From assembly GCA_038496445.1 (NCBI GenBank), contig JALMLS010000460.1, forward strand, positions 1 through 64,000: DNA of 64,000 nucleotides, read 5' to 3'. This DNA is from Trichosphaerium sp. ATCC 40318 (lineage: Eukaryota; Discosea; Flabellinia; Trichosidae). This document shows, one piece after another, positions 32,501-43,785 of the stretch. The position numbers were made by a program, and so were the translations under genes. Below the pieces are notes generated by a model. The model had not been told where the DNA came from. It saw nothing but the letters and a program-made list of their open reading frames with translations, and ran no database searches. The stretch's first letter is position 1; every line of letters starts with the position of its first letter.

Positions 32501-35500
32501 AGGTACATAATGCTTTACTGCAAACACAAGAATATTGACTCTTTAAGGCACGTTGTTAACGTTTTTTTGTGATGGAAGCAATTGGATAGTTAATGGATCC
32601 GCAGTGGTTCAGTACGTAAAAACAAAGAACAGCTAAAAAACTTAATGCCAGTACTGTTGTTGACGTGCTTGTTAAGGGATATGAATGTGTTTTCTTCAGT
32701 AGTTATTGTTACTGGTGACTTTTATATGTCTGGGACACTTAGTCTAGAGGCAAATAAGGATGGTTCTTTAGGAAAAGTAAAGGTACGTACACTTTAACCA
32801 TTTTGTTGTTGAAATAGTGACGCTGATAGTGGCGGGAGTATTCAATCAGATGTGTCTGGCAATAGTGTTGAGTTGGCATTTACTTCCCAAAATCAAATGG
32901 AATTGCTGTGGAATATGGGCCAAATGCAGGTGTTCAAATTGTTCAAATATTGAACAAACAAACAGCGACAGAAGCAGAAAGAAACAAAAATGGCAATCAC
33001 AAGTGGCTTCTTGAAGCAACAGTAAACACAAAAAGGGTTCTCGTAGGTGTTTTGTGTGGGAATGTGTAGGTAAGTAATCTATTTTTTAAACCTCACATCT
33101 TGTTTTTCTGACCAACAATAGGTTTTAACAAAAAGTTATCTTGTAAGCTGTTAAAAAGACACTGCTCATTGGCAAACAAATTTCCAATATCTGAAACACC
33201 TATAGCTACAACTATAAAAGGGCCAACTAAACTTCCAAGGCTTGTTGTACAACGTACACTGTTAAAACTTAGGCACCAAGTACAAAGGCCAACAAAAGAA
33301 GGTTCAAGACAGAAGGATTACTGTTGATGATACGTTGTCTTAACTTCTGTCACAGAAACACCTTCTACAAGCTCATCAACCACTGCTTCACAGCCAACTG
33401 TTGCACCAACAACGGATGCTCCAACTATTGCTGCACACAACAACAGATGCACCTAACTGGTACTTGCTTGATATTTTTTAGCTTTCTTTCTAACTGTGAT
33501 AGATGCGCCAACTACACCTACAACTGCATCCCCTACCACAGCCACACCAACAACTGATGCTCCTACTGCAAGTACTCCAACAATAGAACTGCTAACAACA
33601 GCTTCAACTACAGATGCTCCTATCACCAAAACCCAGCTCCTACCACCAATGTACCTACGACTGAAGCTCCAACAACAAAAGCACCAACCACAAAGGCCCC
33701 TATAACTGATGCTCCTACCACCGTGGCACCTACTACAGATGCACCAACGACTGAGACAATAAACTATAGATGCTCCAACCACTGATGCACTGACAGCAGA
33801 GGCTACAGCAAAAGCGCCAACTACTGGCACTCCAACAACCAAGGGGCCAACAAAAGCTGCACCAACCACAGTAACACCTACTACAGATGCACCGAAGCCC
33901 CAACGACTGAGGCTCCTACAACTGTAGCGCCTACTACAGAAGCCCTACAACAGAGGCTCCAACTAAAGATGCACCTACCACGGATGCGCCTACAACCGAA
34001 GCTCCAACGACAGAGGCTCCTACCACTGAAGCTCCAACGACGGAGGCACCAACAACAGAGGTTCTAACCACTGTAGCGCCTACTACAGAGGCACCAACAC
34101 CTGAAGCACCAACTACAGATGCGCCTACCACCGAAGCACCAACAACTGAGGCTCCTACAACTGGTACTCGATCGATATAATTTTTACCTTTCTCCTAACA
34201 GTGATAGACTACAATAGCACCAACTACAGATGCACCTACAACAGCTGCACCTACAACAGATGCTCCAACAACTGAAGCACCAACAACAGTGGTGCCAACA
34301 ACAGAAGCACCAACTACTGAGGCTCCAACAACTGAAGCGCCAACGACAGAAGCACCAACAACTGAGGCTCCTACTACAGAGGCACCTACTACGGAACCTC
34401 CAACTACCGAGGCACTAACAACACAGCATCCAACTACAATGCCACCAATGACATCTCCACCAACTACAGAAGCACCAACTACAGAAGCACCAACGACTGA
34501 GGCTCCAACTACAGAAGCACCTACAACTGTAGCGCCAACAACGGAGGCTCCAACCACAGAGGTTCCTACAACTGCTGCGCCAACAACAGAAGCGCCAACA
34601 ACACAGCATCCAACTACAATGCCACCAATGACGCCTCCACCAACTACAGAAGCACCTACAAATGAAACTCCAACTACTGAGGCACCAACAACTGGTACTT
34701 GTTATCTTTCCATCTAACAGTAATAGATGCACCAACTACACAAGCACCAAGCACAGAAGCGCCAACAACTGCAACCCCTACCACTGATGCGCCAACAAGG
34801 GATGCTCCTACAACTGCAGCGCCTACTACTGAGGCTCCTACAACTGAGGCTCCTACCACTGCAACCCCTACAACTGTAGCACCTACTACTGACAGAAGCA
34901 CCTACAACTGAGGCACCACTGAGGCACCAACAACGGATGCACCAACAACCGAAGCCCCAACGACTGAAGCTCCAACTACTGCTGCTCCTACCACGGATGC
35001 ACCTACAACCAAAGCTCCAACGACAGAAGCACCAACTACAGAGGTTCCAACAACACTGGCGCCAACTACTGAGGCACCAACAACATTGGCACCAACGACA
35101 GAGGCACCAACAACTGACACACCAACAACTGAAGCACCTACAACTGTAGTGCCTACCACTGAAGCTCCTACAACTGTAGCACCTACTACATTGGCGCCTA
35201 CTACGGAGGTTCCCACGACTGAGGCACCAACTACAATAGCTCCTACGACTGAAGCTCCAACCACAGATGCACCTACAACTGAGGCACCAACAACTGAGGC
35301 TCCAACCACTGTAGCGCCTACTACAGATGCACCAACAACTGATGCACCAATGACAGATGCTCCAACAACAGAAGCCCAACAACTGAAGCTCCAACAACAG
35401 AAGCACCAACGACTGAGGCTCCAACTACAGAAGCACCTACAACTGTAGCACCAACAAGTGGTACTTTGTATTTTACTTTCTAAAGCAACTAACTTTCTTT

Positions 35501-37136
35501 GTAGATGCTCCTACAACTGAAGCGCCTACGACAGAACCACCAACAACGGAGGCACCAACCACAGAAGCACCAACAACTGAAGCGCCAACCACTGAAGCTC
35601 CAACTACAGAGGTTCCAACTACAGAAGCACCAACCACTGAGGCACCAACAACTGAAGCACCAACAACTGTAGCACCTACAGCAGCTCCAACAACAGAAGC
35701 CCCAACAACTGTTGCGCCAACAACCAAAGCCCCAACTACTGAAGCCCCTACTACAGAAACGCCTACAACTGATGCACCAACAACAGAGTCACCAACTACA
35801 GCTACTCCTACAACAGCAACACCAACAACTGAAGCTCCTACAACTGACGCTCCAACTACAGAGGCTCCTACAACTGAAGCACCAACAACTGATACTCCAA
35901 CTACTGATGCTCTTACAACTGAAACACCTACTACTGACGCTCCAAATACTGAAGCACCAACTACAGAGGCTCCTACAACTGTAGCACCAACAACTGAAGT
36001 GCCAACAACTGAAGCTCCAACTACGGATGCTCCTACAACTGAAGCACCAACTACTGCTGCACCAACAACTAATGCACCTACAACTGATGCTCCTACAACA
36101 GAGGCTCCTACCACTGAAGCTCCGACAACTACAGCTCCAACTACAGAGGCTCCTACAACTAATGCGCCAACAACGGAGGCTCCTACAACTGTAGCGCCAA
36201 CGACTGAAGCACCAACAACTGAAGCACCAACAACTGGTACTTTGTATTTTACTTTCTAAAGCAACTAACTTTCTTTGTGGATGCACCAACTACAGATGCT
36301 CCCACAACTGAAGCGCCTACCACAGAATCACCAACAACTACAGCACCAACAACTGAAGCTCCAACTACTGATACTCCAACTACTGAAGCTCCAACTACGG
36401 AACCTCCAACGACTGAAGCTCCAACTACTGATGCTCCTACAACTGAAACACCTACTACCGAAGCTCCAACTACTGATACTCCAACTACTGAAGCTCCAAC
36501 TACGGAACCTCCAACGACTGAAGCACCAACTACAGAGGCTCCTACAACTGTAGCACCAACAACTGAAGTGCCAACAACTGAAGCTCCAACCACAGATGCA
36601 CCTATTACTGAAGCACCAACAACCGTAGCACCAACTACAGATGCTCCAACCACCGAATCGCCAACTACTGAGGCTCCAACAACTGAACCACCTTCAACAG
36701 ATGTGCCTACAACTGAAGCTCCAACTACTGAAGCACCTACAACTGTAGCACCAACAAGTGGTACTTTGTATTTTACTTTCTAAAGCAACTAACTTTCTTT
36801 GTAGATGCACCAACTACAGAATCGCCTACAACTGAGGCTCCAACCACAGAGGTTCCTACAACTGCTGTGCCAACAACAGAGGCACCGAACACAGAGGCTC
36901 CAACAACTGAAGCTCCTACAAGTGAGCACCAACTATAGTAGCTCTTACAACAGAAGCCTCAACTACAATGAACTTGAGTGATTAATTGGACATTACTATC
37001 ATCTTTTTCAACTTAACAGTATTAGAACCAACAACCGAAGCTCCAACAACAGATGCACCAACCACAGTAGCACCAATTACAGATGCTCCTACAACTGAAG
37101 CTCCTACTAAATCTCCGACTACAAAGGCTCAATAAA
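29542..37136 (+). CDS. Large secreted/surface protein: beta-helix-like ectodomain and TTEAP mucin stalk
   Basis: MLFSLVYSLLVIFAY is a signal peptide; a 35-nt intron with a TACTAAG branch site joins it in phase to VIPNNPTVLTSNNIDGSRNT. Many small exons to about 33.1 kb encode right-handed-beta-helix-like turns rich in N, V, F and G: EVTFEGSVFDMGGA, TIVGVNSRIEFDGES, EVTFSDCNVIGVGD, LTVNGGVQSVNVAWV and VIVTGDFYMSGTLSLEAN. From 33.5 kb to the end lies a long Thr/Pro/Glu stalk of (A/T)PTTEAPTTE units split by short introns. This is the architecture of an adhesin or mucin on a cell surface. Several 1-nt indels break the frame (for example near 32.9, 33.64, 33.89, 34.89, 35.37 and 36.92 kb). No C-terminal anchor was recognised. 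Confidence 0.7.
33503..37135 (+). repeat. TTEAP mucin-like tandem repeat stalk
   Basis: The basic unit is 15 nt (ACTGAAGCTCCAACA and variants) coding TEAPT, with T/D/E/V/P substitutions in the third position. Introns interrupt it at 33460-33502, 34164-34207, 34695-34726, 35461-35504, 36237-36280, 36761-36804, about 36979-37024 and about 37138-37180. Every intron lies in phase 1 at the same place in the unit (..TTG | ATGCTCC). The introns at 35461 and 36761 are identical over 44 nt, so whole exon-intron blocks have been duplicated. Confidence 0.88.
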
Positions 37137-37180
37137 TGGTACTTCCTACTTTACTTTCTAGAACTAACTTTATTTACGGA

Positions 37181-38232
37181 GGCAATACCTTCAAGTGCTT
37201 CATCAACTGTTGAGGTACCTTGTACAGATGCATCTACAACTAATGCTTGGCTTCAACTAAATAAACTACACCAAAGACGCCTACTGCATCCAAAGAAGCT
37301 CCAAGGCTTTTACAAGGCACTATTTTTATGGCTACTAAAAAAGCAATTTTGACACGCTAATTAAGATGATGCCGAAGATGGGTGTATTTATGTATTGTTT
37401 TAAGTGTAATTGTATATTTACATACTCGTTGGAGCCCTTTGTACATGGGTACCCAATATGGAAAGTGTGTTGGACGTGTAACATTGTCCGAAAATAAAAT
37501 ATGGTTTCTGTGAACACGAAAAAAACGCTGCGGATGCTGCTCAAATTTGTATAAGATTGTGTACGAAAATAGGAGCGCTATGAACCAGTTAACATAGTCG
37601 CCTGGGTGTGGAGAGCAGGTTTAGACAAGTTTTAGACCAATTACTAAGACTGGCGACTATTCAGCGCATGGAGATATCGTAGTTTAACTCGTCCAAGAAT
37701 GAATTGGTGACATCATAATTGATTGGTTGTATTTCTATTTTAGTTTTGTTACAGAGTTCGCTATGCGTTGCTTTTTTGCTTTTTGAAGATAAGCTGTGGG
37801 GTTAATTTGTAGTTTCCAGTAATTTTCTTTCTTGAATTGCCGTGACCAATGTTTAGCCAGTTACAATTTATTGTAGCCTGGTAAGCTGGGACAAAACCAC
37901 AACCGCCTCTACTCCCAGGAGATTACTGTTTGCAACAAATTTCAGTGTGTACTAAAATGTTGAAAAAAAAGTCGAAAAAATGTCAAAGTGATATTGAACT
38001 GTTCGCCACAAAGGGAGACAACTGGGTTATGGCGCTCAGTCGCCGCTAGGCTCTGCCCCCAAACCACCCCTGAAAGGGGGGCTTTCTAAATAGTTCCTAT
38101 GGCATACTATAGGATAATTAGTGTGCCGAATTTTCGACTTTTTTTTGACAAAGTTCTACATATTTGGGTTTCCCCAAATTTCGAGCCCTAAAGTATCTTT
38201 TTTGTGCAGAATAAGGAGTGAATGCTAAGATG
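37181..38232. other. Intergenic
   Basis: After the stalk there is a degenerate Thr-rich piece to about 37330 and then nothing with coding character. A GC-richer patch near 38030-38090 (GGGGGG and CCACCCC) has no assigned function. Confidence 0.4.
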
Positions 38233-38236
38233 TTAA

Positions 38237-38777
38237 GGGGGGACGCTGAGAATGGAATGACCTTAGCCCCACGGGCATCTTCGGGCTTGAAACCCATCTA
38301 AAATCGCGTAAAACGCTGAAAAAATAGGATAGCGAACTGCGTAGATTGATTACTTGAGTTCAAAGCCCGAAATTTCATTTTTTTTCTCAACTTTTTGACC
38401 TTAATTACACGGATTTGAAACAACTTTTAAAGCTATTCTTCCGCTATTGCACCACTTGGAGACGCATTTTAGGTGGTGTAGAGCAAATTCGTTATTTTTT
38501 TTTGCTTTCAAATTGAGACTTCTTATTGAAAGTGTACCCATAGCATGTACTACGTGTGTAGATGCTATGGGTAACGTAGTTTTGAACAAATGTGCTTTTA
38601 AACAGAAAGATTGAAAAAATGCAGTCGTTTTTTGAAAAAAAAAAACTTTTGCAACAAAAAAACGTCACAAAAAGGCACACGCTAAAAGTTGGGTTTTTCA
38701 AAAGCCCTCATGTCAAAGATATAGGCCCGAAAATTTGAGCCGATTTGAACAATTTCTGCACATCTCAGCGTGCCCCC
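38237..38777 (-). mobile_element. TTAA-flanked MITE D, copy 2
   Basis: A 541-bp element with TTAA at 38233-38236 and 38778-38781, in inverted orientation to 14601-15137 and nearly identical over its length. The ends are GGGGGGACGCTGAGAATGG and CTCAGCGTGCCCCC. Terminal repeats are slightly longer here than in copy 1, suggesting copy 1 has lost a few bases at its right end. Confidence 0.82.
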
Positions 38778-38900
38778 TTAAATAAAAAAAACAGTGACTT
38801 TATTTGACAGAAGCTTTAATGTATCAGTTTGTGGTCTCAGGATAGTTGAGTCTCATCCTAGTGATCCATGTTCTCTACTCCAATCTTTTAGTTTGGATTA

Positions 38901-40490
38901 TCAAAGGATGTTGATTTTCTTTGCTTTCATGACTTTAATACGTTCAACCACATTAAATCCAAGCTCTTCTAAAACGTGCCCAACAATATCACTTACTTTT
39001 ACAGTTGCGTCATTCATCAATGATCCAAGTTCCTGTGCTCTTTCATATGCAATTCCCACCTTGACAAGTCTTTCTTTCCAATCAAGGTCTTTGTTGGGTT
39101 GTTGGTATGTTGATCTCGTTGAAGGAGGACTGAACGTTATCTAGGTAGTAATAGTTAATTGATAATTGATGTGGTGTATACCTTAGTTTCTTTGATGTAA
39201 CTATTTTTGTCTATCCATGAATTTGTAGATGCTGCAGCATCAATCACAGGTGAGAAAGAATCAATATTTTGGTAATCATTGTTGTATGGCGGATCAGACT
39301 AAATGGCCAAGTCAAATTGCTGTAGATTCTCACTAACAATACCTTGTTTTCTTGATGATTTTGCAGTAAATCGAGAGCATCTTGAATGATGTCAATATGC
39401 TCAAGATCATCTCCAAACTTGGTGTATTCACGATTGGGATCAACAAGCGCTTTTGACAAGTACTTCTCTTTTGGATCTTCTTTCACCTCTGCACGCTCTA
39501 TCTTTTTCATGTAATCACAGTCGTTCTTACCTACCGTACCTTTGTTGAGTACAGGTGCATTGGTTGTATGTGGTTTGATTTCCTTGTTGGAATTAATGTG
39601 AGCATGTTGTTGAGTTTGATCCAACTCGACACTCTCCTTGGTATTTGTATCGCCAATTAATGGTTTGTCACTGTTTACTGTACCACAGATGTATTGTTAG
39701 GATCGCCTTCGGCTTCTGTTGATGATGTACTGTCAATATCGTCATGTTCATTCTCAAATATACAAGTTAATGGTATTGTAAAGCAATGAAAAGAGTTACA
39801 TACTTCTTTGGAGTTTTTTTCATCTGTATGAAAAAAGCCTTTAAAAAAAAGACAACATAATACTTGAGTTTTTGGTATTTTGTTTGCGTATCTGCCCTTC
39901 TTCAGTTCTTTTCAGTTCAACTTGTTCAAATTTGTTGAGTATTTCTTTAGCAATGTACAAAAACGATTTTTCAATATCTATTATTTCCTTTGCTGATGTT
40001 TCAAACCACGTGAGGAATCCATGTTCTTCACAAAAGTGCTTCATTCCATGTTCTGCCCTAAAGTGCCGAAAATCATCTATCTTGTCTAGCTAACCTTGTC
40101 AGTGACTGTCTGAAGTATAGTTTATTGTACTTTTTTTAGGAGTATAAGGGTAGGAATAGGATCCTTAGTGCCAGGGAAAATGTTGTGTTTAAGAAATTTT
40201 AGCCATTGTAACCCAGCTTCAACACTTTGTTCATCTATTATATCACAAACCACCATGGCTCCTAATGCATTGTTGCATAACTTCTAATAACAATTTTACT
40301 ACTAATGACATATTTGGAGTAATGTCGTACTTTGCTGTTAGCCACAAACCGCTCTTGTCCTACAAACACAGTTTAAACAGCACACTTTTGTTTCAATACA
40401 AACCTGCAAGTTCCTACAAATTCAAGTCAAAACCCAACACGTGATTTGCTTTTTAATTACCCATAATTGTAGCTTAACTGTAGTCTTGTT
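38901..40490 (-). pseudogene. Rab32-like GTPase with tail, paralogue 3, 5' part missing
   Basis: Readable exons are an interswitch exon (HVDNKTTVKLQLW), a 10-nt exon giving ELA(G), QERFVANSKVRHYS, ALGAMVVCDIIDEQSVEAG, HGFLTWFETSAKEIIDIEK, KYLSKALVDPNREYTKFGDD, NSWIDKNSY and the complete SAM-like domain (DLDWKERLVKVG ... VIKV.KAKK), ending NIL and TGA at 38903-38901. No P-loop or start exon was found upstream; sequence beyond 40590 is transposon. A donor after HYS reads ATATG instead of GTATG. The D of DxxG is E. Together this looks like a gene truncated at the transposon block. Confidence 0.72.
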
Positions 40491-40590
40491 ATCAACATGT
40501 ACAAATTTGCAGGAAAGTCAGCACTAATCTAATAAGATAAGCCACAGCGAGGACCCGACCGTAAGAGAACCAGGCGCTTTCTAGTTTAGT

Positions 40591-41718
40591 CAGTAGTAAA
40601 TTAAAAATGGGATTTTCCTTTGGAATCCTGTTAAATTCTGTGTTTTTTAAGGATTTTAACAGAATTGTGGAAAAAATCCCTAAGCAATCTGAATTTTCAA
40701 TAGGATTTTTGATGGGATTTCTGCTATATTCCATTAAAATAAGGAATTTCTTGGGATTTGTAAAAAAATCCCAAACAACAATATTGGCAAATGTTGGCAG
40801 CATATCAACGGGAATACTTGAAGGGATTTTTAATGGAATTCCGTATGGATTTTGTAGGGAATTCCTTTGGGATTTTTAATGGAATTCCATAGGGATTTTT
40901 AACAAAATTCTGTATGGATTTTGTGAGAATTCCTTTGAAAAATATTTTTGGTGAAAATTCATTATTTCGACAACTATCAAAGCCTTACCTAACCAAGTTT
41001 TTTTTTAGTAAACCACATTGTCACCCTTTTATTGGTGTAGAAAACCAATGGATACAACGAAAAGACGTTAAATCAAAAAGTAAGTGAGATAAGTATTTTG
41101 GTGATTTTCGTTAGCAGCGACATTTCTATATCGCTTACTAATCCGTTTTGAGGCTTTTAAAGCATTTCAAAGGCCTTTACACACCACTAGGACACGCATT
41201 TAGGGCATTAATCTCAAGTACGTTGTTTTTGAAGGTTATTTCCATTTAATTTATCAAAAAACTACTCTTTTCTTATTTTAGCTTCTACGAATGCGTTATT
41301 AGCAGTTTATGATTGCGATACCAGGTGTGATAAAATTCTTGGCCAAAGATTGAAAAGATTTGATGAGTTTGACCTGTACGTGATAACGTGTGGAACATTT
41401 ACATTTTGTAACTAAATTATCATTGGTAAATAAAACGAATTTTGTGCTACAAGACTTGATGTAAATATTGTAAAGTATTTCGAGGTAATTTGTTTGGAAT
41501 TTCATAAGAAATCCATTGGGAATTCCATTGTTAATCCTTATGGAATTCCATTGTTAATCCTTAAGGAATTCCGTCCGGATTCTTTAAGGAATTCCATTCG
41601 GATTCCATAGGGAATTCCGTCTGGATTCCATAGGAATAAAGGAAGAGATTTTCCGCTTATAAATCCTTAGGATTTTAAGACGGAATCCCTTAAAAACCCC
41701 GATTTAAATTTACCACTG
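40591..41718. mobile_element. Non-autonomous TIR element C with GGAATTCC arrays
   Basis: The ends CAGTAGTAAATT and AATTTACCACTG are inverted repeats continuing imperfectly for about 25 bp (AAAAATGGG against CGATTTAAA...). The interior carries many copies of GGAATTCC/GGGATTTTT-type words, especially near both ends, and unrelated sequence in the middle. CAGTG-type ends fit hAT elements. Its right end abuts element A copy 2, whose left end is missing; no target duplication was seen. Confidence 0.72.
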
Positions 41719-42699
41719 TTGGCATCAGATGGCAAAATCAAGGCATTTGCATTTGGCAATGCCCAATAAAATAAGGCATTTTTACAAAAAGGCAATGCCT
41801 TCATCAAAAAGGCATTAATACCAGGCATTTTTGGGCATCTTTTGGCATTGCATAAAATCAGGTAATGCCTTGTATTGCATTTTTTGGCATTGCATAAAAT
41901 CAAGTAATGCCTTGTATTGCAAGTACTTTATGCCTTTATTATGCCTTATTTTTTTAAGCAATATATGCCTTGTATTTTAATTGATATATAAGGCATTGCC
42001 TATACTATATCATAGGACTGATCACATTAAGGAAGTGGTTTAAGGTAAGTAACAGTCAAACAACTTTTACACTTTTTTTTTCACATCACCTACTGACGTT
42101 TTATATAGATAGGCATCTAGCGCTCTTACTAATTCATGAAATTAGACGAAACCACTGCCAAACGAACCGCAGCACCCTATATCACCTACAATAGTAGTAG
42201 GAGTGAACTCCGCGATATTTCCAGGACCGCGGAATTCTAACACTACAAGGTAAGTTTTTTTTTTTTTTTTTCTACACCATCTCATATTTTCTTTAAGGTT
42301 TTTTCAAATGTGGACTTAGGAGTTTTGTGTATTGTATGTGTACTGTATTATAAAATAAATAGTTGTGTTATTACCTGAAAATGCCCTGGTTTATTAGGCA
42401 CTGTAGACTATGACAATGCTTTCTTTTTGCCTTCAAAATAAGGCATTGATGCATGAGTTATGCCCTAATTTGAAGGCATAATTCTTTAAAATATGCAGGC
42501 AAAACCATTGCAATCTTGTGTACCAGATGCAAGCATTTTTTATCAAATATAAGGCATTTTTGGAGCAAAAAATAAGGCATTGCCTTGTATTTGCCTTTTT
42601 GAATGAGGCAAAAACTAGGCATTTTTGTAAAAAATAAGGCATTATTTGATGAAAATGCCTAGGCATTGTCCAAAAATGCCTTGTTGAGTTTCAGCCCTG
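41719..42699. mobile_element. Non-autonomous TIR element A, copy 2, left end missing
   Basis: It is almost identical to 6535-7521, including the GGCATT words, the central TTTTTT tract and the right end TGAGTTTCAGCCCTG. The first 50-odd bases, including the left CAGGG end, are replaced by element C. It abuts a truncated host frame on its right at 42700. Confidence 0.85.
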
Positions 42700-43143
42700 A
42701 AGTAGTTCCGGTTTCTTAACGTTCCTTGCTGCCGCTGTCCAGTCGCTGGCTGTACCCACCACAAGCACTGTATTTGCCCAGGCATAAAGAACTTCTCTAA
42801 TTTTGTACACATTGTGTTGTACAGAATTGTTGCCTATTTTGATCCAATTTTTTGTTTTTTGGCGTAAGTGAGACATGCCAATACCAACCAGATCAAGGTA
42901 AAGTGTAAAGACCAACATTTTGGCTAAAAAACCACGTGATCTCTCAAGAGCCCACAAAATAGGCTCATGCTTTTCAACATATGCCTGCATTGCCCAAAAC
43001 GTTGTTCGGGAAAGTTTTTTGTGCACGTGGTCACGAGCTGAGTAGTAAGAAAGCATTTTATGATAGAGATAAGTGAACAAAAAAATGTGCGACTTATCCA
43101 CATAGAGATAGCCAGCCAAAAATTTTTGCGGGTTATCCCTCAT
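42700..43143 (-). CDS. Hypothetical protein, C-terminus cut by transposon
   Basis: MRDNPQKFLAGYLYVDKSHI starts a frame of about 148 host codons with hydrophobic, aromatic helices (LFTYLYHKMLSYYS; LAKMLVFTLYLDLVGIGM) and no recognised domain. It runs into the right terminal repeat of element A at KKPELL. The rest of the gene is missing, or displaced to the other side of the transposon block, where a frame reading TKLESAWFSYGRVLAVAYL is in phase. That frame overlaps paralogue 3 sequence, so the link is doubtful. Confidence 0.45.
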
Positions 43144-43785
43144 TAGAATGTATTTAGTAATTTAACAGAGGCACGTGATACACTATGTACCATTTATGAG
43201 AAAGCCAAATTTCGTAAACAAAAAAGCAAGGAAGGCTCAAAGTATCTTGAACCAGAATTGACTTAACCTGACGCCTAAACGCCTAACTCAACACACACCA
43301 TTAAAATGGGTGCTAACAGTATCTTGAGTGTTAAATAAATATCTGTGCTTGTAAGTGCACAAGCAATCCGTTTGTAACTTTTTTTGGCTGTTGCTTGGTT
43401 TTAGCATATTTTGGATTTTAGATGTACCAACAGTACCTGCATGTGCTTTCCACGCGTAAAAATAACGCAACAAGCGTTAACTGCTCACTTGAGATTTACA
43501 ATTTTAATGTCGCATATTTAGAACTAATAATGGAACAAACCGTATCTCTACATGTGAGAAAGTATGGTGAGAGTGTTTTGGCAGTTAGAAAAAATGCCAC
43601 AGTCGACATTTCCCTTTCGTGAAAGTAGAGCAACTTGGTTAACGGTACGGGTAGACAAAGGTGATTTACTTCTTGTGCGCACTCCAAACGATTCTTCAGC
43701 GTTCAAAATGGTTGATTGGAGAAAAATTGCCGCTTGTCAAAATAAGTAAACATTTTTACAACATAAATTTTCACAAAGCACGTTT

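Noticed and set aside
34230-36553. Plus-strand Gln/Leu-rich frames (LQQLKHQQ type)
   Set aside because: They are out-of-frame readings of the same repeat, without splice or start support.
33453-36653. Long minus-strand frames reading VVGASVVGAS and Cys/Trp-rich repeats
   Set aside because: They are the antisense of the 15-nt TEAPT repeat; a repeat of length divisible by three keeps several frames open. The introns, signal peptide and domain order support only the plus strand.
40492-40803. In-frame continuation of the 42700-43143 frame across the transposon block (TKLESAWFSYG..)
   Set aside because: That stretch overlaps the interswitch exon of Rab32-like paralogue 3 in another frame, and an in-phase match has a one-in-three chance.
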